DNA of 64,000 nucleotides. Source: Peromyscus leucopus. Its lineage: Eukaryota; Chordata; Mammalia; Rodentia; Cricetidae. Below the pieces are notes generated by a model, which was not told where the DNA came from, made no database searches, and worked only from the letters and a program-made list of their open reading frames with translations. Location: positions 20,356,558-20,420,557 of the forward strand of contig NC_051074.1 in the NCBI RefSeq assembly GCF_004664715.2, written 5' to 3'. The translations under genes and the position numbers were made by a program. Shown here piece after piece: positions 45,791-57,590 of the stretch (position 1 is the stretch's first letter; each line of letters begins with the position of its first letter).

Positions 45791-47505
45791 TACAACTCAG
45801 AAGCACATGAAGTCTTCTGTGCTTGGCTGCTTAGTTCCAAAGCCATCTGCTAAGGATGCCTGAGTCTGGGGGCCTCCAGCCCTGGGTTCACCCCCTGATA
45901 ACTAGGGTCCCAGGGCTTCATTGAAGTTGTTTTTATTTCTATAAAAAGACTCAGGAGAATGTTAAAATGGCTTGCAATCAATCTCCTGTTTTCCCCCAGA
46001 GCTATATTCCTTATTTAGTATAAGGGTAAGAACCATTAAGTTACGGCTAGGCAGACCTAGGTAATTAAAACATTTTTGGAATATCATAATGTGCAATTGC
46101 CTGCTAAGGACTTTTTTCCTGTTAATTGGAACTTTTAAAAATTGAAATAAGTCACATGTATGGAACCTGATTATTCCCTACAGGCATGCAAGAGGAGTTA
46201 TTTAAGGGCCCATAAGCACATTCTGGTTACACCAATTCAGACTCGGGTTATCCTGAGCGCTGATTCTTTAGCAGGGAAGTGGCGTCCCTGATGAATGTGT
46301 GTTGTGCCGAATTCTGACACAGGGTCCCAGGATGTTTGACTCTGAGCAGTTCCTAGCTGGAGCCTTGCAACGGTGACAGTTACAGATTCTACCTCATAGG
46401 GGCTTTCCAGTGAATAACTAAGTTAGAATACAGGAAGCCTGGTGACTTGCCAAATGTTGTATCCACTTAAGGGACAGAGGGGGCCAGACCAATTATTACA
46501 ATTTATAAGAGAAAGAGCGGTCATTGGGAGTTAAGAGAGGTGGAAGATTTGGTGTAGGGTGCGAGGTTTGAGGTGCTAGGTCTTGGCAAAACATCTCTTG
46601 AATAGGCAGAAAGAAAGGAAAACTATAAAGGGAGGTCAGCTAGAGCCAACTCTCTGATTCCTCTAAGAATTTGAAGGACTCTGTGTCCCCTGTGTATTTT
46701 TTTTAATTGAAATGATATTTTCTTTGTACACTTAAGTGATTGCAAAGCACGTTATTTTGGTATTGTAAACAGTGACATTTAAAATAAACATACCCATGGG
46801 CAGCAACTCATTGGCCAGTCATGCATTTTTCAAAAGGCTGTACTAACTGCTCTCTGGCAGGCAGTTTCACATCCTCATTTTCTCCTCGCTGTCATATTTG
46901 CATTCTGTGTCCCCACCGGATAGATCATCATGTCCTGTTTTTGTGTCGGAGCCTTGTTTTGTTGGTCAACTTTTCATGACTCCTCTGAGACTGTAATCCT
47001 GTCTGTTGAGCATATGTGTGTGCATGTATGTTTAAAGTTTAAAAGCTCGTCCTAAGGCTCCAAGTGTTGTTTTTCTGGATTGAGTCGTCAAAACAGTGTA
47101 AATAATACTTTCCCATTTTGAGAATTTATTTTATAAATTGCAATGGAAGTGTTTCTCTCAGTGAAGTATACAGGCAGAGATACAAAAGAATATTGCCTAT
47201 ACAAATTAGAAGCTGGTGAATGGACCAGGGTTATGGGAATATCACTTAACACTTTGAACTTCTTCTGAGTCAGGCCCCTCAGTCCCAGGATGTCTGTCAA
47301 ATGTGATTTTTGGTTAATTATTTTAATGTTCTACTGCCCGTCAATCCAATTCACTAGCCCTTCAATTTTGTTCAAGGCAAACAATTTTTGTTTTTTTAAA
47401 AAGTATTTGTTAATCATTAACGTCCAATCAGACACCAGTATTTCAAATGATGTTTGCTCAGCACCTGTGTGAGTGGGAAAGGGTGAGAAGTATGCCTCTG
47501 TTCCC

Positions 47506-47551
47506 CACTACCTCCTCCCCTCCTCCCTCCTCCCTCCTCCCTCCTTCCCTC
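47506..47551. repeat. (CTCC)n-rich tract
   Basis: CCTCCTCCCCTCCTCCCTCC-type polypyrimidine tract of about 45 bases. Confidence 0.9.
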
Positions 47552-49119
47552 TACTCGCTGTGTAAGTTGGGAGAAATACTATAAAAGAGTGGCAGAAGGG
47601 AAGACTATAGGCATGTGCCTCCATGAAGGATTGTTTCGGACAGATCAATGTAGAGTGATTTATGTACTGCATCCTTACTTGAAAGGCACCTGAGACAGGA
47701 GCATGTCAGAGAACTGAAAGGAAGTAGGCTGAGAGTGTTCTTCAGTTCTGAGTGGGTTCAGTTCTCTGCTCTTTTGTCCTTGGCCAGGACAAGACTGGGG
47801 CATGGGGCCAGTACCAGGGAGACTGGGGCTTTGAGCTCCTGCACCATCATCCCAGCAGTCTGTGCCTTGTGGACTGTCCTGTGTTGTTGACTATTTAAAG
47901 ATGAGCACTGTTTGATGTGTTATGTTCCTTCCCGAACCTGTTGATTCGTGAAATCATTGTTTTCTTTTTTGAAAAGCAGCCTTGTCTCGTTTTGTTGGGC
48001 ATCTTTTAAGCCTTCTTCAAATGAGTCATTCTTAATTTATCTCATCTTAACCAAAATCTGCAAATCTATTTTTAATGCTCTAATTTTCCTGTTTTACATT
48101 TGTTTCTTGTTGTTATGAGGATTATTGAAAAGATACACACAAATTATGGAGACTAGTACCATCCTTACAAGTAGTCAATACATAATAATAGTTATTAATC
48201 TATCATTTTACCAATATGACAAAATGATGTATCATCATTTTTGTGAATTTGAAAGTTGGAGTGAAATTTCCTAAAGTTGTATTCATGAAAGCAGGTGTTA
48301 TTTATTTACATATTTATTTACTTTTAGAAAAGGATTCAGTATAAACATTTGCAGACTCAGAAGTCAGCAGAGCCTCAGAGAATAAACTCTAGACTGTAAT
48401 AGATGGTAACTTGTTAGAGTCAATGCAAAGAAAATCATCGCCCAAGTGGCACCCCTTGCCATTTTGACTTGGTTGCTCTCAGACAGAGTCCAGTTTTAAA
48501 AATACAGAGTCACAGACACATTGACTTTTTTTTGCAAGCAGTATTTCCCTGTTAATTCATCATTGTAAGAACTGCCATCCAAGTGTACATACTGAATTAA
48601 ATAATGTGTGTTTGTGACCCTGTCAACTCCCAATAAAGTTCAGAAAAACCAACGTTACAAATGTGTATACATAGTAGGGAAACATTTTTATTGATTTTCT
48701 GTTTTAAAGTTAACACACGGAGTAATAGATTTCATTATGGCACTTCCGGTCCCACTTCGTTCCTGTTGGTGCCACCTCCCACTCTGCTTCTGCTCAGCGC
48801 GGCTGTGGGCATCACGGGGCCTGGGAAGGAGGGGAACGGTGGACAGAGAACCAGACCCTGGCCTCACTTGAAGCATGAACGATCTTTTGTTTACCCCACT
48901 GCTGCTTATGTGTTGTTTAGTTGGCACGTGCCGCTGGTGTTGCCAGGAGAACAAGAGCTAACAGCAGCTTGCCCTCCCTCCTCTGAGTTCTTCCTTCTGC
49001 GCTTCCCTGAAAACAGCAGCTTTTAGCCCCTTACTGTGCAGTTCCTGGGACACATCCGGTCAGGGTTTGTGCCTGAGAAGGAACTGCAGACCATCCAGAC
49101 CCCAACACTCTACCCTCAC

Positions 49120-49570
49120 CTCCTGTCCTCACTTGCTGGCCCCTCCCCTTCCATTCCCCAGGAGCATGCTCTCCAGTACCTTCCCCCCCATGCTTTCTTC
49201 CCCTTAAGGTCTTCCCTCCCCTCACCCCCACCCCTCCACCCCCGTTTTATAGTCCCTTCTAGAATCTTGACCTGTCACTCACACCTAGTACCCACATAAA
49301 AGAGAAAATGTGGGATTTCTCTTTCTGGCTTATTTTACTTAACCCAATGACCTACAGGTTCACATGTTTTCCTGTAAATGCCATGCATTTTGGGTTTTTT
49401 TTTTTAAAACTCTTTCTGTTTTTTTTATAACAATAAAATTCCATTGTCTCAATGTATCACATTTGCTTTATGCATTCATTCATTGATGAATATCTAGCCT
49501 GGTTCCATTTCATAGCTATTATGACTAGTGCCACAATACATATAGAAGTATGCATGTCTCTGTCATAGCC
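49120..49570 (-). mobile_element. Old mammalian L1 fragment
   Basis: 'ctggcttattttacttaacccaatgacctacaggttcacatgtt', 'aattccattgtctcaatgtatcacatttgctttatgcattcattcattgatg' and 'ctattatgactagtgcc' are the antisense of the ORF2 C-terminal end of old L1 families. The pyrimidine-rich left part could be its 3' UTR. Many substitutions. Confidence 0.75.
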
Positions 49571-49972
49571 ATTTTTTAATAGTTTTGACGATTTAAATTC
49601 AAAATATTCTAAAAATTTCAGAGGGAAATATTCAAAGTCAAAAGCACTTACTTTTCATGGCAGCTCCTGTTGCCCTGGTTCGGTTGTGCAGTGATTGCTA
49701 AGTCCTCCTCAGCTCAGACATAGATGAACGGCAGTGGAGACAGTTACAGCAGAATGCCACAGCTTGGGAGGTGCAGGGAGATGCAGGTTGATGTGGGTGT
49801 CCCATCTACAGATGAACACTCCCAGGCACTTGTGATCAGCACTTTGAACAGTCATGAGTCTGTGCATTGGCCAGGACCCACTGCAATAAAAAGCTGCTCT
49901 GATCAGGGTTGAGAGCAGCTTGACAGATCTGTGGATATAAACACAAATATTTAGAGAGCAGTTTAACATGAC

Positions 49973-50369
49973 TGTAGCTGGAAGTTGGAAATTTCTCCAA
50001 CTGAATCTCTCCCACCCGCTGCGGTCCCGCAGCCGCTTATAAAATAATCACTCAGAGGCTTATATTCATTACAAAATGTATGGCCTATGGCTTAGGCTTC
50101 TTGCTAGCTAGCTCTTACAACTGAACTCAGCCTATTCCTATTACTCTATGTTTTGCCACATAGCTTCGTGGCATTACCTGTTCTCTCACATCTTGCTTCT
50201 CCAGGCTGCGGCTTGCAGTGTCTCCTCTGACCCCACCTTTCCTCTCTCTATATCTCTCCTCAGTTTCCCACCTGGCTCCATCCTGCCCTGCCATAGGCCA
50301 ATGCGGATATATTTATTAACCCATAGGAGCAACACATATTCACAGCATACAGAAAGACATCCCACAGCA
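49973..50369 (-). mobile_element. Solo ERVK-type LTR, TSD CATGAC
   Basis: A 397-bp element TGTAGCTGGAAG...CCCACAGCA with the perfect duplication CATGAC (49967-49972 and 50370-50375). It belongs to the same family as the LTR at 9777; the run TTACAAAATGTATGGCC is identical in both. Read on the minus strand it starts TGCTGTGGGATG. Confidence 0.9.
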
Positions 50370-50504
50370 CATGACTCTTTAGCAAAACAACAGCCTATGT
50401 GTAGAGCATATGACATCCTTTACTATATTTTCTGACTCTGTTTACAGTATTAGGCATGCATATACTTCTGCGGAGCAGACCTTAAATCTAATCAAGAGAA
50501 TGGT

Positions 50505-50648
50505 TGGTGTTCTGGTTACCAACATGGCACAGCCTTGGCCATTTTAAAGGAAAAGCCTCAATTAAGAAATTGCCTAGGTCAGGTTGGTTATGTGGATGTG
50601 AATTAGTGATGTAAAAGCCCACTGTGGGTGGCACCATTCCTCAGGCAG

Positions 50649-50698
<50 letters not shown>

Positions 50699-50925
50699 TG
50701 ACACATGTATGTATATATGTATAAAACTAGCTAACCATGAGCCAGGGAGAAAGTCCAGAGAGCAAGCCAGCAAGCGGTGTTCCTCCATGGTTTCTGCTTC
50801 AGGTTCCAGCCTTGATTTCCTTCAGTGATAGATAATGACTTGCCAGTATAATATGAAATAAGGGCTTTCCTCCAAGCTGCTTTTGATCGGAGTCTTTTAT
50901 CCCAGCGACAGGAAAGTAATCAGGT
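50505..50925 (+). mobile_element. MaLR-like LTR relic with (GT)n inside
   Basis: 'aattagtgatgtaaaagcccactgtgggtggcaccattcc', 'gagagcaagccagcaagcggtgttcctccatgg' and 'gatttccttcagtgatag...aaataagggctttcctcc' follow a common muroid LTR-like repeat also present at 54947. A (GT)n run (50650-50696) has expanded in the middle. The left end is uncertain. Confidence 0.6.
50650..50696. repeat. (GT)n microsatellite
   Basis: About 23 GT units. Confidence 0.98.
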
Positions 50926-51274
50926 CACCTCCACAAACAGTCAGGCCGCCAGTGTCCCAGTGGGCACATTGTGCCTGCTGGTCAGTATTGTCACGTTCAG
51001 GAGTCAGCACTGGCTAAGATCGCTGGTGTCTTTTGTCCCTCAGAATCCTATATAGCACCTTCCAGTTCTGTAAAAGCTAGGCAGCAGGGAGCGTTTCCTG
51101 GTCAGTTCCAGGCTGATTTCTCTTTATCCTGCAAAGAAAGTCTGTAGTATCTTCAGCAGTAAGGACTTCCCATCTGTGGTGGGCAACCAAGAGCAATGAC
51201 AACCTCTCTTAGTATACTGTCACTCGATGCCCCAATTCTAGTTTCCTGGCTTCCACGTGTACTCCACATTAAAT

Positions 51275-51311
51275 GTGTACACACACACGCACACGCACAC
51301 GCACACACACC
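51275..51311. repeat. (CA)n with CG interruptions
   Basis: ACACACACGCACACGCACAC-type imperfect dinucleotide tract. Confidence 0.9.
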
Positions 51312-54300
51312 AGAATGAATGATTAAATAATAAAACAAAGAATAGAGTTGAAGCTAGGATCCACATAGGAAAGGTCATGTGACTCTTTTTTCTCTAGATG
51401 GGTACAGGCCAGATGCCCTCATCCCCTCATCCCCTCTTGACCTAATCACAGAGTGAAGACTACTTAATAAGATCCTGGCTTCTGGCTGGGAAGCGAGCAG
51501 GGCTCTCTTGCTCTTCATTCTAAGCCCTTTCCTCTTATTGCTGTATCTGACTGGCCATGACAAAGCGCTGTCTGATTTAGCAGTCTATCCCTTGGAAATA
51601 AATCAGAACTGTTAGGATGAGCTGATGTGGAGATGTGGAGAGGGCCAACACCGATCTGTTAGGACTGAGTTAGGTGCCCCAGGTAGGTCTGGCAAAGATG
51701 TGATGACGGGCGTAGGGAGTGGGCAGTAGGTGGTGGAGATGAGAAGAGATGGATGGGGGGAGGCGTCACTATAGGCCATCATCATTTTTGCTGACCAGAA
51801 CTAAGGCCCTCCTGCTATACACAGATTTTATACCTCTGCATGTTTCCTCGCCTCTCCTTCAGTCCTACGGCATGGTAAGGATGGCCTCCAGCTTTGCCCT
51901 CTCAAGGAATATGCATCCTACATCACTGACCTAACGCTTTCAAGTATTTTTATAAATACAAAAGCACATACATATTCTTTTGCCACACTTTTCACACATT
52001 TTGCATGCAATGTAAAGCCCTTTGGAATCTCTCTGCCTCATGTGTTCTTCAGGAGAAGAAATACAGGTGTGTTCACATGTGCACATAGACACCTCCACAC
52101 CTCTGGTAATGCATAACATTGTTTGTGTGTCTATTTTCAGCCCAAGGTTTATAACACTGTATAAGTGTGTGTTCTCTCCAGGGGTCTTCCTGCCTGGATA
52201 GACAACTGCCCCATTCTTTTCCCTGACAGGCATTGTCTCCCATAGCACGGTGGTTTTCTAGTCATTTCCTTGTTGACAGACATCTGGAATATTCTCCCAT
52301 GTTTTGCTCTTAGAAGCAGTAGGCAGAGGACATGCAAATGTATGCTTCCTGTGCTAACAGCTGTGTTCATCTCACTTCTGAAGTGGGGAGGGTCACTTCT
52401 GGGCCTTTTGGATAAGATCAAGTGTAGTCCAGTCAGTAGGAACTACAGTGGAGCACAGCTGTGTCTGGGTCATTTTAAAATAAACTTCAGTATAAAAGGC
52501 TTGCACATGAAAATCACTGACCACAACCAGACCCAAAGACTATACATCTCCATGAACCTCTATACAGTTGGAATAGCTAGAGTTTTATTATGTATGATTT
52601 TCTTGGCTTCTAAAGAAAATGGCCTTTTAAAAATAAGGCTTGGGGTTCTTTTGTAAAGAGGCTTGGGTGCTGGCAAGCCTCATCCCTTAACTAGGTTTCA
52701 CAAGATTGCCCTCTTGCCTCGTGTCAGCTCAACATCTCCCTCCCTTTCCCACCCTTTCCTCCTCCATCCTTCCCCTCTCTCCTTTTCCCTTCTCCATTCC
52801 TGCTCTCCCACCTGGTGGCTGAAGATCTTCTTCCTATTCAGAGTTACTGCAAGCATGGCTTCTCTCCTGGACCTCTCTCCCAAAGTATTTTCAACTTCCC
52901 AGGCTGTCAGAGGCATGGTGATTGAGGGTGGTTTAGTCCTGGTGGTGTTAGCCTTTGTTCCGTTAGAAAGTGACTTGCTCCTGGGCTTGGGGTCAGGATT
53001 TGAAAAATGGCCTGTGAAGTACACAGCAAGAATGTACCGGAAGTACACAGCAGTGTTGGTACCTGGTGGCTGTTCCCATGCTCTTAGGTTCTGCCCTTCA
53101 GTTAGCAGACATTTACATGCCTGAATGCTGCGAGGAACCCATGTACATGCACTTGCCCATGATGAAAATCATTGCTGAATTTTCGCAGATACTTTCACTT
53201 TATCACGGGCCATTTTTTTTCCCCTCCCATGTCAGATAATTTCTGTTTGATGAGGGATGGGTTCTTCTTTCTCGGCTATTTCTGCTGAGCAGCGATTCAG
53301 CACTTCATGTGCCCGGAGGTTAGCACTGGCATGTAAGGATGGTGTGTAGGATAGCGTGTCTGTGAAAAGCCAGTGGACTCGGGAGAAGACACACCACTGA
53401 GGCTGGACTCTTCCTTATCTGGACAGCAGCTGCGGGAGACTTGTTGGCTTCTGTATTGTTTTGTGCACCACCTTTTACCATCTCTAATCTTGCCTTGTGT
53501 TGATAACAGCAAACACCCTCCGTTCTATTTGCCGCAAGAGAGGAGGTCTTAGCACCGACTTTGCCCATCCCCTCTTTAAGGGGACCTTAAACCTTGTACA
53601 ACTGGAACCATTTTTCTTTCCCAAGATTACAGAAAACGTACAAGAGCCTGGAAAGCCCGAGAGAACCACTTTGGTACAATTAACTATCTCACTGCCGCTT
53701 CTGCGGAGAGCTCAGACTAGTGGTCTTGACCTTCCTTTAGTGTGCCCTCCATTCAACCCTCGGGCCTCTGGAGCTCGGGGAACTCTTGACACAGAAAAGG
53801 GAAGGTTGGCAGTCTCCCATCCTACTCACACACCCTGTTTCTCCATTCTCTTTGAGGACTCAGGTGCACTGTCCTGCTTTTATTGCAGTAAGGGGTTTTT
53901 ATTTGTTTTATTTATTTTTTCACTATAGGCATTTTAAGTTTGATCTTATTTTAGAACACGATGCTGGTTCAGAATTTAAATTAACACCTTGCTGATTTGT
54001 GAATGAATATAGGGCTCCTTTTAAGGGGCTTGAAGTATGTGTTGCCTCCTCAGGATCTGAGCATTCTACTGGGCTTGAGAAAGATGGCTTTCTCAATGGA
54101 ATAATTTATCATTGCCAGAGGTAACATGAAATTATTAATTTTTTCCTTAAAGCGTGTTCTTTGTAAATGTTTTCTGGAGAGACATGAATTGAAATTAATG
54201 ATGTTCCCTCTTGTTAAGACTTCATTTTATTTCATGTATTCTGTTGACCCCTGAGAGAATATCCGATCTAGAGAGAAGGAAAGATAAAACGCCACTAAAA

Positions 54301-54404
54301 GTCCTGCAGGCGCTCTGGTGACTAGAGTTAACTTCCTGTCACCATCTGTGCCCCTTCAAGCTACAGGAACACTTTTGTTCTTGTGGAGGGATCTAATGAG
54401 GGCT

Positions 54405-54481
54405 TGGGGTCCTGGGGATTGGACTCAGGGTCACACTTATGCTAAGCACGTGCTCTACCGCTGAGCTACACCCCAGGCTCC
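54405..54481 (-). repeat. ID-like SINE
   Basis: 'gtcctggggattggactcagggtcacacttatgctaagcacgtgctctaccgctgagctacaccccagg' is antisense to the ID/B4 tRNA-Ala-like body (TGTAGCTCAGCGGTAGAGCA). Confidence 0.85.
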
Positions 54482-54946
54482 ATGTTGTGTATTTGGGTGT
54501 CTTAGGTTTATTAGAATTCCACATGCATTTCATTTTAGTTTAAAAATATCCTGGTTTCTGGAAACACAATAAAAGTAATGTTTGCAGCTGGAGTGATGTG
54601 TATCCTAGCTCAAAAAAGAGTCTATTGTACTATGTAATATACACATACATGTGCGCAGGTGCACACAAACCCACACCTACACACACACAGACACACACAT
54701 TAATTTAACTTGTCAATAGTGGTGAAGGTATTCTTTCTTTTAAACTGGCTGGTTCAGAGTTCTGATTATGGCCAGTAAAAACAGTGCTCCCCCACTTTCT
54801 CATTCCTGACATTTGTACTCTGTGAGAGACTGGGGTTGGTGCCAGGTGCAGTCCTTGAGTTGAAGAGCCACCTGTGTCTGAAGTTCTGTGAGTTCCTGCA
54901 GATTTTGTTGATGGAGACTTTAGCCTATCTCCTATTATTTATAGTC

Positions 54947-55345
54947 TGTGCTGGCTAGTTTCATGTCAACTTCACACAAACTAGCGTCACGTGGGAAGAG
55001 GGAACCTCATTTGCGAAGATACCCCGCACCAGACTGGCCCGTGGTGCACTTTCCTGATTGACGTGTGATGTGGGAGGACCAGATCACTGTGGACACTGCT
55101 GCTCCTCTGCTGTGGTTCTGTAAGAAAGTGGGCTGAGCAAGCCACGAGAAGGGAGGGAGCTAGGAAGCAGTATCCCTCCCTGGCTCCAGCATCAGCTCCT
55201 CCCTCCAGACTCCTGTTTCAGATACTTCTCCTTCCCTTCATGATGGTCTGTGATAGGAACATGTAAGCCGATATAAACCCTGTCCTTCCCAACTTGCTTT
55301 TGGTCATGGTGCTTTATCACAGCAATAGAAACTCCAACTCAAACA
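54947..55345 (+). mobile_element. MaLR-like solo LTR
   Basis: TGTGCTGGCTAGTTTCATGTC... to ...CACAGCAATAGAAACTCCAA and CTCAAACA, with a poly(A)-signal-like ATATAAACCC and the tail 'acttgcttttggtcatggtgctttatcacagcaatagaaa' shared with ORR1/MT elements. The flanks TAGTC and TGGCT do not match cleanly. Confidence 0.65.
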
Positions 55346-55589
55346 TGGCTCACAAAATCCCAGTGTATTTCCAGGCTCCTGTAGTGCCTGAGCTAGTTTC
55401 ATGTGCATCCTTTTCCATGACCACCACATATCCAAGACTCCTTTCTGTGACTGGTTGTCACTTCCTGTATGCAGTGGGTTCATTTTGGCTCCTGGGGCTG
55501 GGCTGACTTACTCCATTCTTTTTCCTTCATTTTTTCTTAAGGAAGTTTATCTTGTTAAAGAGTTTATTAGTTGTCAGCACAGAAAGGGC

Positions 55590-55591
<2 letters not shown>

Positions 55592-55626
<35 letters not shown>

Positions 55627-55825
55627 ATAGATGTGTGTATGTATATGTATATAGGTGTGTGTATAGATGTGTGTATGTATATAGATGTGTATGTATGTAT
55701 GTATATGTAGTGTATAGATGTGTGTATATGTATATTATATAGATGTGTGTATATGTATATAGGTGTATGTGTATAGATGTGTGTGTGTATATAGGGGTGT
55801 GTGTGTGTGTGTGTGTGTGTGTGTC
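55592..55825. repeat. Compound (GT)n / TATAGATGTGTGTA minisatellite
   Basis: (GT)16 (55592-55623), then about 170 bp of variable TGTGTGTATAGATGTGTGTA / TGTATATAG units, then a second (GT) block (55797-55823). Confidence 0.95.
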
Positions 55826-56548
55826 TCCAGGGTAACAGAACACCATAGGCATCAACTTTGGAAAGGGCCAGGACAGGGTCTCCTCTTCTGCCCTCTTTCC
55901 TTGCTGTTCTCTGGAGGACACTGTACTGGCTCTCTTCCATACACTCCATCTCTACTAAATGCGTTACATTTCTTCACAACCCCTCTCTTCATCTGTGAAG
56001 TTGACTCAGGGCTTTCCTGAGGACCTAACAATGCAGTGAAGGTAGAGTGATGACAGATAGATACTAGCAAACACTTTAGGTTTCTCCAAAAGGATCCAAG
56101 TTTGACACATCTTTAAGCTGTCCTTTGCTTTATGCAGTAAAGGGCAGAATGGATCATGTCATAACAGGGGACCCTAAAGGACAAGGAAACTCAATTAAAA
56201 TTGACTTAATTTCTAAGGCTCTCTCCAAATTATAATCCATAAATGCTGCTGTGTTAATAGAGGTTTCAGCCATAAATTATCTCCTGTCTCCTCACAAGAC
56301 AGCAACAGGGCAGTAATACACTGTGTCCGTCCAGCCATGTCAACTGGGTGGCTCCTCATCTGGGGTGTGAAGAGAGGGTAGGGTCATGATGTCTTTGTGG
56401 AGGAGAGCGGTACAGGTGAGCGAGGCCTAGTCTTCAAGGGCCTGGTCTCTCTCACTTCATGTCTTTCTTCCCTCGGAACTCATTGAGAAATATGTGACGT
56501 GTTATGTTCCTGCTTTATCTCATCCTGTTATGGAATTCCATGTACTCT

Positions 56549-56850
56549 TTTTTTTTTTTTTTTTTTTGCACATAAAGGGTTTATTTTGAATGATTTAAGG
56601 AAGGATAGAGTTACATCATAATTATAAAAATTACTTACAGAATTAACAGAGTTGTACTGTGTATACTTCTAAATGCAGAGAACAGGGAACTGTCTACACG
56701 TTGTATAAAATAAAGTTAAAATTAAAAATGAATTCAAGCTCAAAACTCTTTAATGCTGTTTACAGTCTGGTATCAAAAGAGAAAAACTGTTAAATTTTTA
56801 ACACCGTTTCATACACGAGAAATAGTTAAGAATCAGAAACCAAGGAAACA
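56549..56850 (-). pseudogene. Retrocopied 3' UTR fragment (parent unknown)
   Basis: A run of 20 T (56548-56567) is followed by TGCACATAAAGGGTTTATTT. On the minus strand this is AATAAA about 12-17 bases before a poly(A) tail, the hallmark of a reverse-transcribed mRNA end. About 280 bp of unique, AT-rich, stop-filled sequence precedes it, as in a 3' UTR. CATGTACTCT (56539-56548) and CATGTAAGCT (56851-56860) may be the target duplication (8 of 10). I do not recognise the parent gene. The right end is about 90 bp upstream of the exon G acceptor. Confidence 0.6.
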
Positions 56851-56942
56851 CATGTAAGCTTGAGAAGAGCTGTCTACACTACAGTTAGTAGATGTGGAGA
56901 CAACCATTGCTTTTGTTAATATGTGTATTCTTTTAAATTTAG

Positions 56943-57076
56943 GAATAGAAGGACAGTCAATGGAAGTTTCTAATATTGTGAACATTGAAAATGTGCATAA
57001 CCGTGAGATTGTAATGAGAATTTCATCTAAAATAAACAACCACAATAGATTTTATACTGACCTAAATGGATACCAG
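56943..57076 (+). CDS. Man2a1: Man2a1 internal exon G
   Basis: This 134-bp exon follows a T-rich but irregular acceptor (TTCTTTTAAATTTAG) and ends TACCAG|GTAATT. Two bases complete the split glycine from exon F, then 44 codons read IEGQSMEVSNIVNIENVHNR... to ...NRFYTDLNGYQ. 'FYTDLNG-Q' is a conserved mannosidase II signature. The intron before it is 17.8 kb, and a retrocopied 3' UTR fragment ends about 90 bp upstream of the acceptor. Confidence 0.96.
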
Positions 57077-57372
57077 GTAATTTTCTCTAAAATCACTCTA
57101 ACAGTTGTATTTGTATGTAATTTTATGCATATATTTATGTGGTATATACAGGGGATGTATATGTTTATGTATGTAATTTTTATATAGGATAATTGTCCAG
57201 TTAATTTTGAGTCATTTGAAAACTATTTCTAAAGTTGAAAACTATTTCTAGAATAAAACCAAATTTTAACAGACATTTATTGGTTCTATAATCAGATTTC
57301 CAAAGTTAAAACAAATCTTTGAGAGAGATCATGTTTTTAGAGTATTTATTTGTTTATTCTTTCAAATGGAAA

Positions 57373-57518
57373 GCTGGGGGCTAGAGAAAGTGCTTGCTTG
57401 AAGAAAACCTGGTTCAGTTCCCAACACCCATGTCAGGTCCTCACAACCACTTGTAATTCTAGACTTAGGGGATTTGGCCTATCTGGGCACCTACATGCAC
57501 ATGGTACATATAAACTCA

Positions 57519-57571
<53 letters not shown>

Positions 57572-57590
57572 GTTTTTTAAAAATTAAGTA
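57373..57590 (+). repeat. B3-like SINE with (CA)n
   Basis: GCTGGGGGCTAGAGAAAGTG ... 'ctggttcagttcccaacacccatgtcaggtcctcacaaccacttgtaattctag', then a (CA)n run (57523-57568). A and B boxes are recognisable but diverged. Confidence 0.75.

Larger units (their letters stand above)
39163..56942 (+). other. Man2a1 intron F-G (17.8 kb)
   Basis: Second large intron. Besides the repeats listed individually, the stretches 39720-40730, 40940-42040, 42070-42780, 44760-47500, 47560-49120, 51320-54400 and 55830-56540 hold nothing I can name, apart from possible MIR relics. A moderately GC-rich segment at 41200-41560 carries a chance 109-codon minus-strand frame without recognisable domains. Confidence 0.85.

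Noticed and set aside
46438..46500. Possible antisense MIR ('ggtgacttgccaaatgttgtatccacttaagggacagag')
   Set aside because: The resemblance to the MIR 'acttgcccaaggtcac' core is too short and diverged to report as a feature.
48661..49026. 121-codon plus frame with a serine/proline-rich sequence
   Set aside because: No recognised domain; neighbours an old L1 fragment; plausible by chance in a GC-richer intronic patch.
52663..53124. 153-codon plus frame, with a 116-codon minus frame opposite
   Set aside because: Pyrimidine-rich DNA (CTCCCTTTCC tracts) lacks stops on both strands by composition. No family resemblance and no exon borders were found.
53497..53928. 143-codon plus frame (MLITANTLRSICRKRGG...)
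   Set aside because: Considered as a possible retrogene, but no poly(A), no target duplication and no known protein similarity were seen.
54947..55345. Initial reading as a rodent hAT-type DNA transposon (URR1)
   Set aside because: The TG...CA ends, AATAAA-like signal and 3' tail shared with ORR1/MT fit a MaLR-type LTR better; no 8-bp duplication or terminal inverted repeats were visible.
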